Position numbers and translations under genes: made by a program
Origin: Euborellia annulipes
Taxonomy: Eukaryota > Arthropoda > Insecta > Dermaptera > Anisolabididae
DNA: 64,000 nucleotides
Assembly: GCA_023213315.1 (NCBI GenBank)
Contig: JAKCPI010011575.1
Location: 1 to 64,000, forward strand
Direction: 5' to 3'
The notes under the pieces: model-generated
Told to the model about the DNA's origin: nothing
Database searches by the model: none
What the model saw: only the letters and a program-made list of their open reading frames with translations
In this document: in pieces, positions 23,330 through 34,012 of the stretch
Layout of the letters: the number at the start of each line of letters is the position of its first letter
How positions within the stretch are numbered: position 1 is the stretch's first letter

Positions 23330-23560
23330 GAAAGAGAAAGAGATTGAATAGGGTTGGAGGAGTGGGGGTGGGGGTGGGGGAAATGTGCGATTATTAGTTT
23401 GAAAAAGACCGATTAAGAGTTGGTTTTCCAAAGACAAATTACACCCAAACCATGCTTGGGTTTGGGAAGGGGGAAGCGATAGCAAAAGTTGCGAAAACTG
23501 ACCCCAACCCGAAAGACCCACACACCGGAAGTCATCTGTCTCCGCCACCAACACCACTCA
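23330..23560 (-). other. GC-richer unique island with an open minus frame
   Basis: An open minus frame of 76 codons (start near 23557) spans a G-rich/C-rich repeat (GTGGGGGTGGGGGTGGGGG on plus), giving a proline run. No domain, signal peptide or splice pair is recognised. Could be an untranslated exon, promoter-proximal DNA or chance. Confidence 0.2.
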
Positions 23561-23895
23561 AAAATTGCAAAAATGTCTCACAAACAGGATACATGTATTT
23601 TGGAGTATGGGGTAGCTAAATGAGAAAACACCCTTCTCACCGTAGAAAGATATATATAGGTGTAATTATGTTATCTACTTAGTCATGAATATAATTAACT
23701 CATGTCACAATAAGTTCCAGTGACATGGGCATTTATATGTTTTGGAGTTAAATTTTACTCAACTTGTTACAAATAGGAGATTTCCATTTGGTTAATGAAC
23801 AACAATTGCAGTTTAAAAAGCAATTAAGAAATTAACAAAATTAAACTATTCACCTTTAGGAGCGATACTTTAGTGACATTTAAGACACTTTGAGC

Positions 23896-24128
23896 CCTCA
23901 GGCTTGGCGTAGTTGGAGGCGCGCCTGTCTTGTATACTAAGGATCGAGGGTTCGGATCCCAGGCAGTCCGATGATTTTATTTAAGCCATTTGGATACCAA
24001 ATGGCTTAAATAAGAATGCCTGGACCCCCAATAGATATATTTACAAATAACGAGTATCGTTTAAAGTCTTAAATGGCCTAAGTTGCCGAAAAGACTGTGT
24101 GTGTATGCGTGTGTGAATGGAAAAAGTC
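23896..24128 (+). mobile_element. SINE A, full-length copy
   Basis: Head CTTGGCGTAGTTGGAGGCGC (A-box-like), GAGGGTTCGGATCCC (B box), CAGGCAGTCCGATGATTTTA, the self-complementary AAGCCATTTGGATACCAAAT plus GGCTTAAATAAGAATGCCTG, then TTAAATGGCCTAAGTTGCCG and AAAAGACTGTG, ending in a TGTG microsatellite. This is the reference copy for the other SINE A calls. Confidence 0.9.
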
Positions 24129-24819
24129 TGATGCCGGGTTGCAAGAAAACAGTTCTGTAAACATTTAAAAGTCTGTTAGTAAACATCGCTTTGGGCTTTA
24201 AAATTATAGGCTGTTCCTAAAGCAACTTTAAAGGAACCGTTAACTATTCCCTACTGTTAAGATATAGATAGATGCAAAACGATTGGGCCACCGAAAATGA
24301 CAGTTGGCCCAGTTGACCGCAAGGGCGCATTGTCAAATTGTATAATTTATAATAGTACCAAAATTATAAAATGAATAAAAATAGTAATTATATTTGTATT
24401 CTTTAAATTTTAATTGTTAATATTAGGTTACAAAACAAAAAATGTTCAAATATTTAAATATCGTAAAATAAAAATAATAAATACGTTGGTAGATCTGGCT
24501 GTCAGATGTTAAATTATAAAGAAACTGGGAATATACTATAACCTCACTAGGGTTTGGAAAAAACCGGAAAATTTTGAAAACCGGTTTTTCGGTTTTTTAC
24601 AAAGCGGAAAACCGGTAAACCGGTTTTAAACCGGTTTTTTTCAACATCTGAATCTACAGTATTTAGAACGCAGCACCATTTTGGAAGTTAAATTATTTGG
24701 TATACAACATATTTTAGAAATATTTTATGGCTTGGTACCGAAAAAGATCCTTTGTTTACATTCATAGAATACAAAAAATCCAAAAACATAGGCCTACATA
24801 AATATTTCTCTATACATTT

Positions 24820-25020
24820 CCTATGGGAGAAATCGTAAGTTTAGGAATTAATAACTCAAAAAATTGTAGGAATTTCGGGACCCGAGTATTTTTCCGGGAC
24901 TCTCCATAACGTCCTCTATAAGACTGCAAAATTTCGTCATTCCAACGGAAAGTTGGTCAACACAGCGAGCCTGACGGATGGATAGACATACAGACACTCC
25001 CGCTATTATTATATATAGAT
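24820..25020 (+). repeat. Interspersed repeat P, best copy
   Basis: GGAATTTCGGGACCC, CTCTATAAGACTGCAAAATT, ATTCCAACGGAAAGTTGGTC, GATAGACATACAGAC and CGCTATTATTATATATAGAT follow the order of the copies at 12118 and 22850. Confidence 0.65.
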
Positions 25021-25092
25021 GATTTAAGTGTTGGAAAAAATATAAATAACTTATAATTTTTTTAAAATTTGTTTGTCTTTTTCGGTATCTAA

Positions 25093-25246
25093 AGATGCGT
25101 ACACATCTGCGCTCTGCTCCGCTCGCGAGCACCATGTTCGTTAGATTAGTACGGGTTTTGAGATGCTCGCGAGCTGCTCAAACCCCGTACTAATCTAACG
25201 AACATGGTGCTCGCGAGCGGAGCAGAGCGCAGATGTGTACGCACCT
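25093..25246. mobile_element. Harbinger-like palindromic MITE, 154 bp
   Basis: The arms are almost perfectly complementary (AGATGCGTACACATCTGCGC at the left, its complement with one change at the right), joined through CTCGCGAGC-containing sequence. Flanking TAA on both sides (25090-25092, 25247-25249) and the uninterrupted SINE C at 8430 show a 3-bp duplication, typical of PIF/Harbinger. Confidence 0.85.
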
Positions 25247-26036
25247 TAAGGCCATTTAGACCCCATCCCTATTTATTTCAAATAATTGATAGCCAATTAA
25301 AATGAAATAAATTTTTCCTCGCTTGGGCCGGGAAGCGAACCCGAAACCCCAAGCCACTAGAAGCTAATGTCTTCTCTCTGAGTTATGGGTCACGGGCTAA
25401 TTTATAATTTGAATACAAGTATTACTGAAGAAAAAATTTAAAAAAAAACCGAATTCGGTTTTTCGGGAAAAACTCGGTTTCTCGGTTTTTGAAAATTAGC
25501 CAAAAAACCGGTTTACCGGTTTCGGTTTCCACCGGTGTCCAAACCCTAAACCTCACTTTTTCTCTTCATCGAATGAATATCTATAATAATTAATAATATC
25601 GCTTAATTCGTTTCAGAAACTAAAGAAAACTCAATTAAATTAATGCATTTATATATTACCTCTCTAGAGTGAGAATATAGTCACCAAATTCTTATTTATT
25701 TCAATGAAACTAATCAGGTTAGTGGATACTTTATAGTTTTAAGATCCGAATTTCAGCATTTAGTTTATTGACAGCTTTTACGAACCAATCACCTTTAAAT
25801 ACGTTCTTGCAACCCAAAATTATTTAGCGGAAGGTTTAAACGACAAAAAGCGTTTAACGAACCGTTAAATACGTTCTTGCAACCCGGCATGAGTGTTTAA
25901 AAAAATAAAAAGAGACTCCAAAATAGTGAATTTTTTAAATTCAAATTAAATATTCAAATTAAACACAAGATTATTTGTTTCAAAGGTTTTATTAATTATA
26001 AAATTAACATTTGTGCCATTAAACGAGCAATGTCTA

Positions 26037-26249
26037 CAGCTAGCGCCACAATTAAGTCCCCACCTGGGAGCTAGAGCCTTGAGTATATATTAATAGAATA
26101 TAGGGAAATAATTTTAATGACCGAAAAGGTAAAATAAAATCATTGGGACCAGATTTTCTTTTACCCTTTCGGTCATTAAAATTATTTCACTATATTCCAT
26201 ATACTCAAGGCTCTAGCTCCAAGGTGAGGAATTATTGTGGCGCTCGCTG
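26037..26249. mobile_element. TA-flanked palindromic MITE, copy 2
   Basis: CAGCTAGCGCCACAATTAAG and GTGGCGCTCGCTG ends abut TA on both sides. Inner arms GGAGCTAGAGCCTTGAGTAT and GACCGAAAAGGTAAAATAAA have complements on the other side. This is the uninterrupted version of 18952-19436. Confidence 0.85.
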
Positions 26250-26493
26250 TACGTTGTTTGTAAGCACAGCATTTCTCAAAAACGGCTCTCTTTTTTTTAA
26301 TTTTAAATAGGCCTATACTATTTTCGGTGCCAATATAAAATTTCGCTAGGTCTCGTCTTTGCCAAGATTTGGGTACTAGTACTTTACTGATGTACTTTTT
26401 TTTAGTTTTTTTTCACTTTTCTTGAAATTTCCTTTAACTTTCTTTCAAATTTTAAATATTTCCTATTTGCGAATTACAAAACAACCTATGTTT

Positions 26494-26740
26494 GGACTAT
26501 GTTATGCACAAAGGAACCAAGCGCCATTAACCTAAATCTGAGTATATAGGCCATTTCATTTGCACAATTGTAAACAAACCCAATGGTCATGACTTATTTT
26601 CTTGTTTTATTCAAAAAAAGTGAACAGAGTAATAATGTTGCGATTTAAATGAAAAAGTAGATATTTTTCCCTACAAGATGGCGGTATTATCTCAATTTCG
26701 ATCATAATGGCGCTTGGTTCCTTCATGCATAACATGGTCC
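26494..26740. mobile_element. MITE with GAACCAAGCGCC inverted ends, copy 2
   Basis: GGACTATGTTATGCACAAAG and GGAACCAAGCGCCATTAACC on the left; ATAATGGCGCTTGGTTCCTT and GCATAACATGGTCC on the right. Same interior as 8644-8883; a solo end lies at 34138. Confidence 0.85.
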
Positions 26741-27959
26741 GTTTGATCTTGTCTTTGGGAAGCCTCGAGTACTAGTAGGTCTACTTTATTCTCTTTTTTT
26801 AATCAATTAAGTCAATGACTGTTTTTCTATAAACAGGGGAAGGAGCAGGTGGGGCCAAAAATAAAAAGCCTCTGATTTTCCACAATCCAACGAGACGTTT
26901 CGGGCTAATTTTATTGATATGAAAGAGTTAGTTATTTCCAAAAAATTCGCTCTGATTTAAATCTGGTACTAATATGAAATTAATCTAGGCTAGCTCTTTT
27001 CTTTGGGAGATTGTGTACTAATGCTTTACTGATGCACTTTTTTTAGTTTTTTCCAATTTTACCAAAAGAAAAAATCACCGAGCTCTAACTCGGAACTTAT
27101 AAAATTAACACTTAAACCTTTGAAACAAATAACCTAGTGTTTAATTTGTATATTTAATTTTAATTTACAAAATATTTCAAATAGAACCCACGGTCGAAAG
27201 TTTAAATCTTAGTGGATTTTTAGTTCCAATCTCTCCCCGAGGGACTTGTAGCTAGTTCATTCAAAATTTGTTCACACACCGATATATTCATTGTTTTCCA
27301 TATCTGTTTATTTCGTATTACGCATTAACATTTTTTTAGCCCCATTAAAAGTTATGAAATTGTATAAAATATACTCTTTCATAAATGATATAGGCCTATA
27401 TTATAAATTATAAATAAAATAAGCAATATAGCCAAAGTTTAAATAAACATTAGATCGAGTGGTATAAACCCCAAATGATAATAAATTTTTGTTTTAAGTA
27501 CAAATATTTACTTTAATTGATTGTTTATTTAACTTTTTAAAATTAATGAGATTTATTTAATATATATTTTGTTTGATTTTTTTTTTTAAATTAAATATTT
27601 ATTCAACTCTTATCCATATTTGATCTTATTTACTAGAGTTGGAATATGATTTGTATTAAATGCCACAGTGTATAAAGTAGATTAATTAAAAAAAAATATT
27701 AGGCTAATACGTAGTAAAGTAAGAAACTATTTTTTTTCTGCAAAAGTAGGTACAGATGAAATTCCCTTGAATTTGATGATTAACAAGAAAATTGTATAAA
27801 TTTTGTTGCCTCTCATTTCCGTGGTCGGGGGATTGAAAATAGTGACAATATCATTAATATTTTAAATTGTCTGGATTTAAACTGTCGACCATAGGCTCTA
27901 GTTGAAACATTGTATTAAATTATACTGATGTTTCACAAGTTTTTATTGGTGAATTAATA
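26741..27959. other. AT-rich stretch with H-like scraps
   Basis: TGCTTTACTGATGCACTTTT at 27020 resembles the H interior (a second scrap is at 26380-26420), without hairpin ends. GAGACGTTTCGGGCTAA at 26891 is a GAAACGTC-type motif on the minus strand. No gene seen. Confidence 0.4.
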
Positions 27960-28690
27960 CGCTTTATACATATTTCAAGAATACTGTAATCAGATGACAA
28001 TATGTGAAGTGGCTGTTGTATATCAACAATAGAAGAGGGAGCGGGCAGCCAGGAAGTAAGCCTCTACGAAATGAAACTCAAGAGTAGTAGAATTAGAACA
28101 ATTTTGTCACTGGAAATGAATGTATCGTATATAAAAAGCTCTTGCCCTCGGGGTTTGGCGTAGAGGTTAGCTTGCTAACCTCGTATACCAAAAGTCGCGG
28201 GTTGGGACCCCAGGCAGTCCGATGATTTTATTTAAGCCATTTGGATACCAAATGGCTTAAATAAGAATGCCTGGACACCAAATAATATATATTCATAACG
28301 GTAATCGTCAAAGTCTTATATGGCCTGAGTTGCCGAAAAGACTGTGTGAATGTGTGTGTGAGTGTGAGTGAGAAAAAAAAAGCTCCTAGCATTGCTTGGG
28401 ATATATGTACAAGCATTTTATGTATATTAATATCCACCAATTGACAACTCTACATTTGACTATTGCATTTAAGTGCATATTCTCGAAAATGAACTGAGAA
28501 TGGGGATATTTAATTATAGCCGAAACTGTCTCCACTACTCTTGAGTTTCATTTCGTAGAGGCTTACTTCCTGGCTGCCCGCTCCCTCTTCTATTGTTGAA
28601 TACTGTAATCTTCAGAAGTGAAATCACAACTCCACTTGTAATTCCACTTGACGAAAACAGTATTTTTGAAATATGTATAAATATTATATA
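27960..28690. repeat. Inverted repeat flanking a SINE A
   Basis: The core arms, 28023-28090 and 28534-28603, pair GAAGAGGGAGCGGGCAGCCA with TGGCTGCCCGCTCCCTCTTC. Weaker outer pairs include ATATTTCAAGAATACTGTA (27967) with CAGTATTTTTGAAATAT (28658). The SINE occupies the loop. Confidence 0.85.
28144..28384 (+). mobile_element. SINE A, full-length copy inside a fold-back
   Basis: Head TTTGGCGTAGAGGTTAGC, decayed B box CGGGTTGGGACCCC, CAGGCAGTCCGATGATTTTA, TTGGATACCAAATGGCTTAA, TATGGCCTGAGTTGCCGAAA and a GTGTGAGTGTGAG tail. The altered B box suggests the copy is no longer transcribed well. Confidence 0.9.
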
Positions 28691-28895
28691 TAAAAATAAA
28701 TCATTATTATTTATTTTTCCGGCTCTTCCTTCCATAGAGCCAATGTTAAATAAATAATTAAATAAATTTATTACCACCTGCTTAGAGGGACCAGTCCTCG
28801 GCTAGGTCCAACAAACACAATACAAATTCAAATACCCTAACAACAAATAAATCCCTATGGAAATTTTCATGTTAATTTCCTTCGGAACTTTTTAA

Positions 28896-29137
28896 CAGGG
28901 CCGGAACTAGGAGATTTTTTAAGGGGGGGCAAAATTTAATTTTCCGCCCCCTCCTTAAAATTTTCCCTGATCTCAAAAATTTTTCTGCGAAATTTTTTTT
29001 TTTTCGCGGAATCAAATTTTCCCGTCCGTCCGAAAAAATATTTTACCTTTTTTTTAGAGACGCAAAATTTGCCGCCCCCCTGATATCTGCCGCCCGGGGC
29101 ACGTGTACCCACTGCCCCCCCCCTAGATCCGGCCCTG
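28896..29137. mobile_element. hAT-type MITE, 242 bp, perfect 8-bp target duplication
   Basis: Ends CAGGGCCGGAACTAG and CTAGATCCGGCCCTG are inverted. CTTTTTAA lies on both sides (28888-28895, 29138-29145). G-rich and C-rich subterminal runs are typical of such hAT MITEs. The minus reading frame inside comes from the AT/GC runs and is not a gene. Confidence 0.9.
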
Positions 29138-29269
29138 CTTTTTAAACATATAAAAAAAAAATTTTCCAATTCATATTTTGTATTTATTTAGGATTCCCTA
29201 TTAAAATGAGACCTAGAGAAAAGCAAGCCGACCAGCCTCACGGCCTGATGCTTGATATGAAAAAGGGGA

Positions 29270-29355
29270 AAAAAAGGCTGACATAAAAGAAAGGAAGAAT
29301 GCCAGCCTTAGCTCGGGCAACTCGTGGTCGTCATTCACGTACTCACTAGAAGTGA
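29270..29355 (-). mobile_element. Retroposon R, degraded fragment
   Basis: GCCTTAGCTCGGGCAACTCG, TGGTCGTCATTCACGTACTC and GAACCTCTGAG match one end of the R copies at 13099 and 59968. Confidence 0.65.
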
Positions 29356-29409
29356 ACCTCTGAGTGGAAACTTGTTATAAGAATACGGTATATAAATAAA
29401 TATTATTCA

Positions 29410-29500
29410 AATGATATGATCGGAGTGTCTGGGGTCCGAACCCACTCTTTTGACTTGTTGAGATCAATTGTCGCTAACCTCTCGGCCAAGGGGCGGATCG
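29410..29500 (-). mobile_element. SINE-head remnant
   Basis: GTGTCTGGGGTCCGAACCC (a minus-strand B box) followed by GCTAACCTCTCGGCCAAG (A-box side). No SINE body is attached. Confidence 0.5.
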
Positions 29501-29620
29501 GTGTATTGATAACTTCAGTCTTGGGGTGGGTTCGAATCTCCATGGAATATAATCCTTACTACTTTGAAGAGTTGAATAATACTTTCCTTTCTCTAACTAC
29601 ATACAGTATAATAGTATTTC

Positions 29621-30379
29621 TGTCGTAGACAGATCGTGAAATTAGACAGTTCATGAACTGTCTAGACATTTCATGAACTGCAGCCAGATCGTGTAATGGT
29701 CAAACAGTTACATGATCTGGCTAAAAATTTTAGACAGTTCATGAAATGCAATTGGGCCTTAGACAGATCGTGTAATGCTCGAGAATTACATGAAATGTCT
29801 AAATTTTTTAGGCAGTTCATGAACTGCCTAACAGCAGTTTTGCCGATCGTGTACTGTTTGTAAAGCAAATAAAGATCTCGAAAAAAGTCAATTTTTTTCA
29901 ATATTATTATTATTATCGATTACTAAATTTTCCAAATCTTCCTCACTTTGTAAATCTTGAGTTAAGGTGCGCGTCTCGGGGTTCTAATTTTGGGAGATTC
30001 CAGCGGCCACAAATTTGAAGCTATCTACCTCAATTTTTTTAAAATTAAAGCTATTTAAAATGTCTACAACTTATAGAAGCCCTTTTTTTTGATTTTCGAA
30101 AAAATAAAATTTTTTTTTTAGATTTATTGCATTAAATTACAAACAGTACACGATCGGCAAAACTGCTGTTAGGCAGTTCATGAACTGCCTAAAAAATTTA
30201 GACATTTCATGTAATTCTCGAGCATTACACGATCTGTCTAAGGCCCAATTGCATTTCATGAACTGTCTAAAATTTTTAGCCAGATCATGTAACTGTTTGA
30301 CCATTACACGATCTGGCTGCAGTTCATGAAATGTCTAGACAGTTCATGAACTGTCTAATTTCACGATCTGTCTACGACA
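29621..30379. mobile_element. Modular fold-back element with 243-bp arms that read as identical
   Basis: The left arm, 29621-29863, and the right arm, 30137-30379, are reverse complements with no difference that I can find, around a 273-bp loop. Each arm is made of short modules close to RCAGWTCRTGWAMTG in both directions, for example AGACAGTTCATGAACTGTCT, AGCCAGATCGTGTAATGG, ACAGTTACATGATCTGGCT and AGGCAGTTCATGAACTGCCT, some being palindromes themselves. TTTC abuts both ends, a possible 4-bp target duplication. The loop (29864-30136) has no long frame. The 76-codon minus frame across the left arm merely translates the modules. The structure resembles Foldback-type DNA transposons with subrepeat arms; family unrecognised. 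Confidence 0.9.
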
Positions 30380-30847
30380 TTTCCATTTTTGTATTTTATA
30401 AAATATTTTTATGTTTTATGATTTATTTTCGTCTACAAATTTAATTTTTTGGTTCGGATCCTTTCACCATTAACACACAACTTTCATTGTAATTGGTTGA
30501 AAGTACAAATCACAAAGTACGAACTATGAAAATAAATAATGCAAAGAAATGCCAATTTTATTGTTTCCCTTCTGTTGCACAACACAACTTTAATGATAAA
30601 TTCCTTATGTGTTTAATTCTTTTTGAACTCGTATTATTGTTCTCGAATACTGTTGATATAGATAGAATTAGATTTATGGGTGGAGTCCTGATGTAGACAA
30701 GAGAGATGGTTGTGAGATAATCCCTCTCCCATAAACAATCTATTGAAAATAGATAGAAAATGTGCTTTTGATTGGATACATGTCCAAATAGCGAATCACA
30801 GATATGTTATTTGTACGTGTGTATGTGTTTGTTCATCGTTTAACGGA

Positions 30848-30898
<51 letters not shown>

Positions 30899-31328
30899 TT
30901 CTCTTTCTCTCTATAAATAATCGATGTATTCACTTTCATTAATTAAATGATTGATTTTAGTAGATGGCATCAAGGAACTGAATCAAATCCCAAAAGGGGA
31001 ATATAATAAAAATAAATAAAGCGATAGAGAATCATTAGGCGGAAATCAAACCGTTGTATAGAAATGCATAACATATATCTATACAATATTTGGTTAAAAT
31101 GAATTGTAATTTCTGAATCTCTAGACACTTTTATATTCTTTTCAAAGATTAAAAAAAAAATTTAACCATTCGATGTTTGAACTTTTTTTTTTCAATTAAC
31201 CCGGCCGAAATCACAAACATCAAGACTAAGATAAATGAGCAGAAAAATAATTATAGTTACTGTACTGCTTAATCCATTTCCACTTATATTTGTTTTACGT
31301 ATACGCTTAGAATCAAAGCAACTTGAAG
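30380..31328. other. AT-rich stretch with a long CT microsatellite
   Basis: (CT)n spans 30849-30893. The plus frame 30493-30696 has no recognisable domain. No splice pair supported. Confidence 0.5.
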
Positions 31329-31770
31329 CAGTGGCGTAGCGTGAACTAATATAAACTTGGGCGAAGTCGCTTCAGCGGGGCCCCTTTTCTTTCGTTACCA
31401 AGATCTACCGAATTTTAAAGGAGACAAAATTGTATGGTACTTTAATAAAAAAAAGATACCTCAAGTTTCATTGATATACTATTTGAAACAGACGAATAAA
31501 CTATCTTATTCTGAACCACCTACTTTTGAAACCTTCCCTTTTTCCAAAATGTTTACCACCTTCACTGTTTTGTATGAAGTATGCGTGTAAAGAAACGTTT
31601 TGCTAAGCTGTGTAGCCAGTCTGTAACGAGTGTGGCCAATATTTTTTAGGTTTTTATTTAATTTAAAAATAAACGGGGATTTTAAGTCATATGACATCGC
31701 ATTTAAAGAGGCCTCGGGAGGCTCCTTTAAGTGCGAGGGTCCACTTCGTCCACGCCTAGCTACGCCACTG
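31329..31770. mobile_element. hAT-type element, 442 bp
   Basis: Ends CAGTGGCGTAGCGTG and CTAGCTACGCCACTG, flanked by ACTTGAAG and ACTTGGAA, an imperfect 8-bp duplication. GC-rich subterminal parts (AGCGGGGCCCCTTTT; CTCGGGAGGCTCCTTTAAG). The frames inside are incidental. Confidence 0.8.
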
Positions 31771-31961
31771 ACTTGGAAGAAATCACTATGAAATTATTGA
31801 GCAAATAAAACACAGTAAGTAAATTTTTAAAACATTAATGGAGAACTGAAATTCAATTAACCTGGACGAGTCATTTTTGAATTGGCCGTCTTTTAGAGCG
31901 TGTGTCCCACGTTTGGAAACATTGAATTAGGTCTTTCACACCCCACCCTCGAAATCTCAAT

Positions 31962-33085
31962 TTGAAACACTTCATGTCTTATTCACTTGTAGGATTTTAA
32001 GGGGGCGTACAAGAGGGGTCTAAACATTACATTACACTTTAAAAAAAAAAGAAATTAATTTTTTTTGTTTTTTGGAAGAAATCACTATGAAATCTGTTCC
32101 AATAATCTTAAAATTTTTTTTTAATTTAAAAATGAATTTATTAGTATTTTTAATCACATATTAATTAAGAAAGTTTTAAAATAAGATTAGTAGATATATT
32201 TAAAAAATGATGTCAAATAGTTAAGCACTCCTGCAAAAGATGGCAGGCTAGTCTAACAGCCGATACCCTATTAGCCTATATCTGGCCTATAGTAATATCG
32301 ACGTTCTCAGTAGAAAAGTGTCTAACTCCACTTTTTTCGAAAATCATTTTTTTGTAATTTCTGTTGAAAAATATCATTCTCCTTTTGCCCTGAACTGGGT
32401 AAGAGCGTAATTCAAATTTTTCAGTTCGAAAAGTTGCTGCACGAAAAGTGTTAAACATTGGCTCTAACAATGACAATGAAATGTTTTTTGGCTCTCCTGA
32501 AAAATAAAAAAAAGGAGTTAGGCACTTTACTAATTAGAACGTCGATATGTTTTTATAAAAGATACCTAATATATAATAACATTTATAAAGTATTCATTCT
32601 TAAAAGATCAATGGAAAATCAACCAAATGCATTAAATTATTAGCTACCATTCTGACATCTCTTGACAAATTTTCGTAATAGGTGTTTTTTTTTTGGCTTA
32701 CCCTTTTTAAAACACACAACTCCCTCTTATCCAGAAAAACATGCGTAACATCTACCTCCTGAACCTCCTTAAAGAAGAAATAGGTTAATAGGGGATCGGC
32801 TGTTAGATTAGACTGCCATCTTTTGCAAGAGTGCTCAACTATTTGACACATAATTTTTAAATATATCTACTAATCTTATTTTAAAATTTTCTTAATTAAT
32901 ATGTGATTAAAAATAACAATAAATTCATTTTTAAATTAAAAAAAAAATTTAAGATTATTGGAACAGATGGTTTGCTGTATTAGCTTGATAACAAAAAAAT
33001 TAATTTATTTTTTTAAAGTACGTTTAGACGTCTCTCCTACGCCCCCTAAAAATTCTACAAATAAATAAGACAATGAAGTGTTTTA
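31962..33085. repeat. Large fold-back with a nested inner inverted pair
   Basis: Outer arms (about 31962-32260 and 32790-33085) pair AACACTTCATGTCTTATTCA with the region before 33085, TCTGTTCCAATAATCTTAAA with its complement near 32950-32968, and AGATGGCAGGCTAGTCTAAC with its relative near 32805-32825. An inner pair, ATATCGACGTTCT...GTCTAACTCC (32295-32331) and GGAGTTAGGCAC...AGAACGTCGATAT (32514-32548), sits in the loop. Arms have diverged with indels. No coding frame. Confidence 0.85.
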
Positions 33086-33360
33086 AAATTCTTAGAAAAT
33101 CAGATTTTTTATCAGTACCTGTTTTGGATTCACGGTCCGTTTTCGTCTTATTCATTTCAAAAACATTCACGTCAAAACAATTAATTAGTAATGTTAATTT
33201 TATTTCTCATTCTAGTCTAAGTTATATTTACTACTCTTTCCGACATAAAACAAATAAGTATAGTGAGTGGGCTGCGCTATTACTATTAATATTACCTATA
33301 CTATATTCATTCTTTCTAATATAATAGATTCTTTTAGAAGAGAGGAAAAGGTGGTAAAAA
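33086..33360. other. AT-rich stretch, nothing recognised
   Basis: A plus frame 33073-33324 is open, but its composition is ordinary for AT-rich DNA and no domain is visible. Confidence 0.35.
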
Positions 33361-33532
33361 GAGAGTGGTGGGGACACGTTTACGAGAATCTAGATCAAAG
33401 GCATTGAATATTCAAATAAGGTGTGTAGATAATAGGTGTTGGAGTTCAATTCCGAATGATTGGATTCAGTCAGATGACGTACAACCAAATAAATTCATCC
33501 TCTCAAAAAAAAAAAAAAAAAAAAAAAAATAT
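33361..33532 (+). mobile_element. Possible tRNA-derived retroposon with poly-A end
   Basis: GGAGTTCAATTCCGAATG is B-box-like and the block ends in an A-run at 33505-33529 after ATAAATTCATCCTCTC. The A box is weak and no target duplication was found. Confidence 0.35.
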
Positions 33533-33778
33533 GACACACACATATGTGAAATGAACAAAGGCAATTTTATTTATCTTTTATTTTTTATATATGAAATGTG
33601 TTTGAATTTTTTAGCTACTATTTGAAATTGAATAGTATAATTTTTATAAACGAATATGAATTGTTCAACGTGAGTAAAAATAAAAATATTTTTCAAATTC
33701 ACTCAGGGAGATTTATCTTTTATTTGGTGGAGAATATGAGTTAACCAAGCAAAGACTGGAGTTTCTTTTCCCTCTTAT

Positions 33779-34012
33779 CAGTGGCGTACCGAGGGGGCTC
33801 AAGTAAAAACAAAATTTAATGAAAATTTTCCTTTGAGAGGCCCCGGGGCCCTTGAGGTTCAGGGATATACGGTATTTTAAAAATATTTTTGTGTATGGAG
33901 GAGAAGGATATTTAAAGTTGAGCACTCCCCCTCAAAAAAAAAAAAAAAATTCAATATAAGGCCCCCTTTTCTAGTACCGCCCCAGGCCCCCAACTTCCTC
34001 GGTACGCCCCTG
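33779..34012. mobile_element. hAT-type MITE, 234 bp
   Basis: Ends CAGTGGCGTACCGAG and CTCGGTACGCCCCTG with flanks CCTCTTAT / CTTCTTAT (7 of 8 match). Internal TTTGAGAGGCCCCGGGGCCC and TATACGGTATTTTAAAAATA are shared with 39130-39300. Confidence 0.85.

Larger units (their letters stand above)
24735..25410 (-). mobile_element. SINE C, interrupted
   Basis: On the minus strand the head runs GCCCGTGACCCATAACTCAG ... GGGTTTCGGGTTCGCTTCCC (B-box-like), followed by the body ATAAATAGGGATGGGGTCTA and AATGGCC. The body is split by the Harbinger-like MITE at 25093-25246 and the far side continues with AGATACCGAAAAAG. Its exact left limit is uncertain. Confidence 0.6.
24548..25548. mobile_element. hAT-type element, 1001 bp, with nested insertions
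   Basis: The ends TAGGGTTTGGA and TCCAAACCCTA are inverted and flanked by a perfect 8-bp duplication AACCTCAC (24540-24547 and 25549-25556). Subterminal zones are rich in AACCGG/CCGGTTT. No transposase frame remains. Interior: P repeat (24820-25020), SINE C (about 24735-25410) and a nested TAA-flanked palindrome (25093-25246). Confidence 0.9.

Noticed and set aside
29671..29901. 76-codon minus frame over the modular fold-back
   Set aside because: Its repeated HFMNCL/QFMNCL words are just translations of the 15-bp DNA modules, in an inverted arm that must also pair with its partner.
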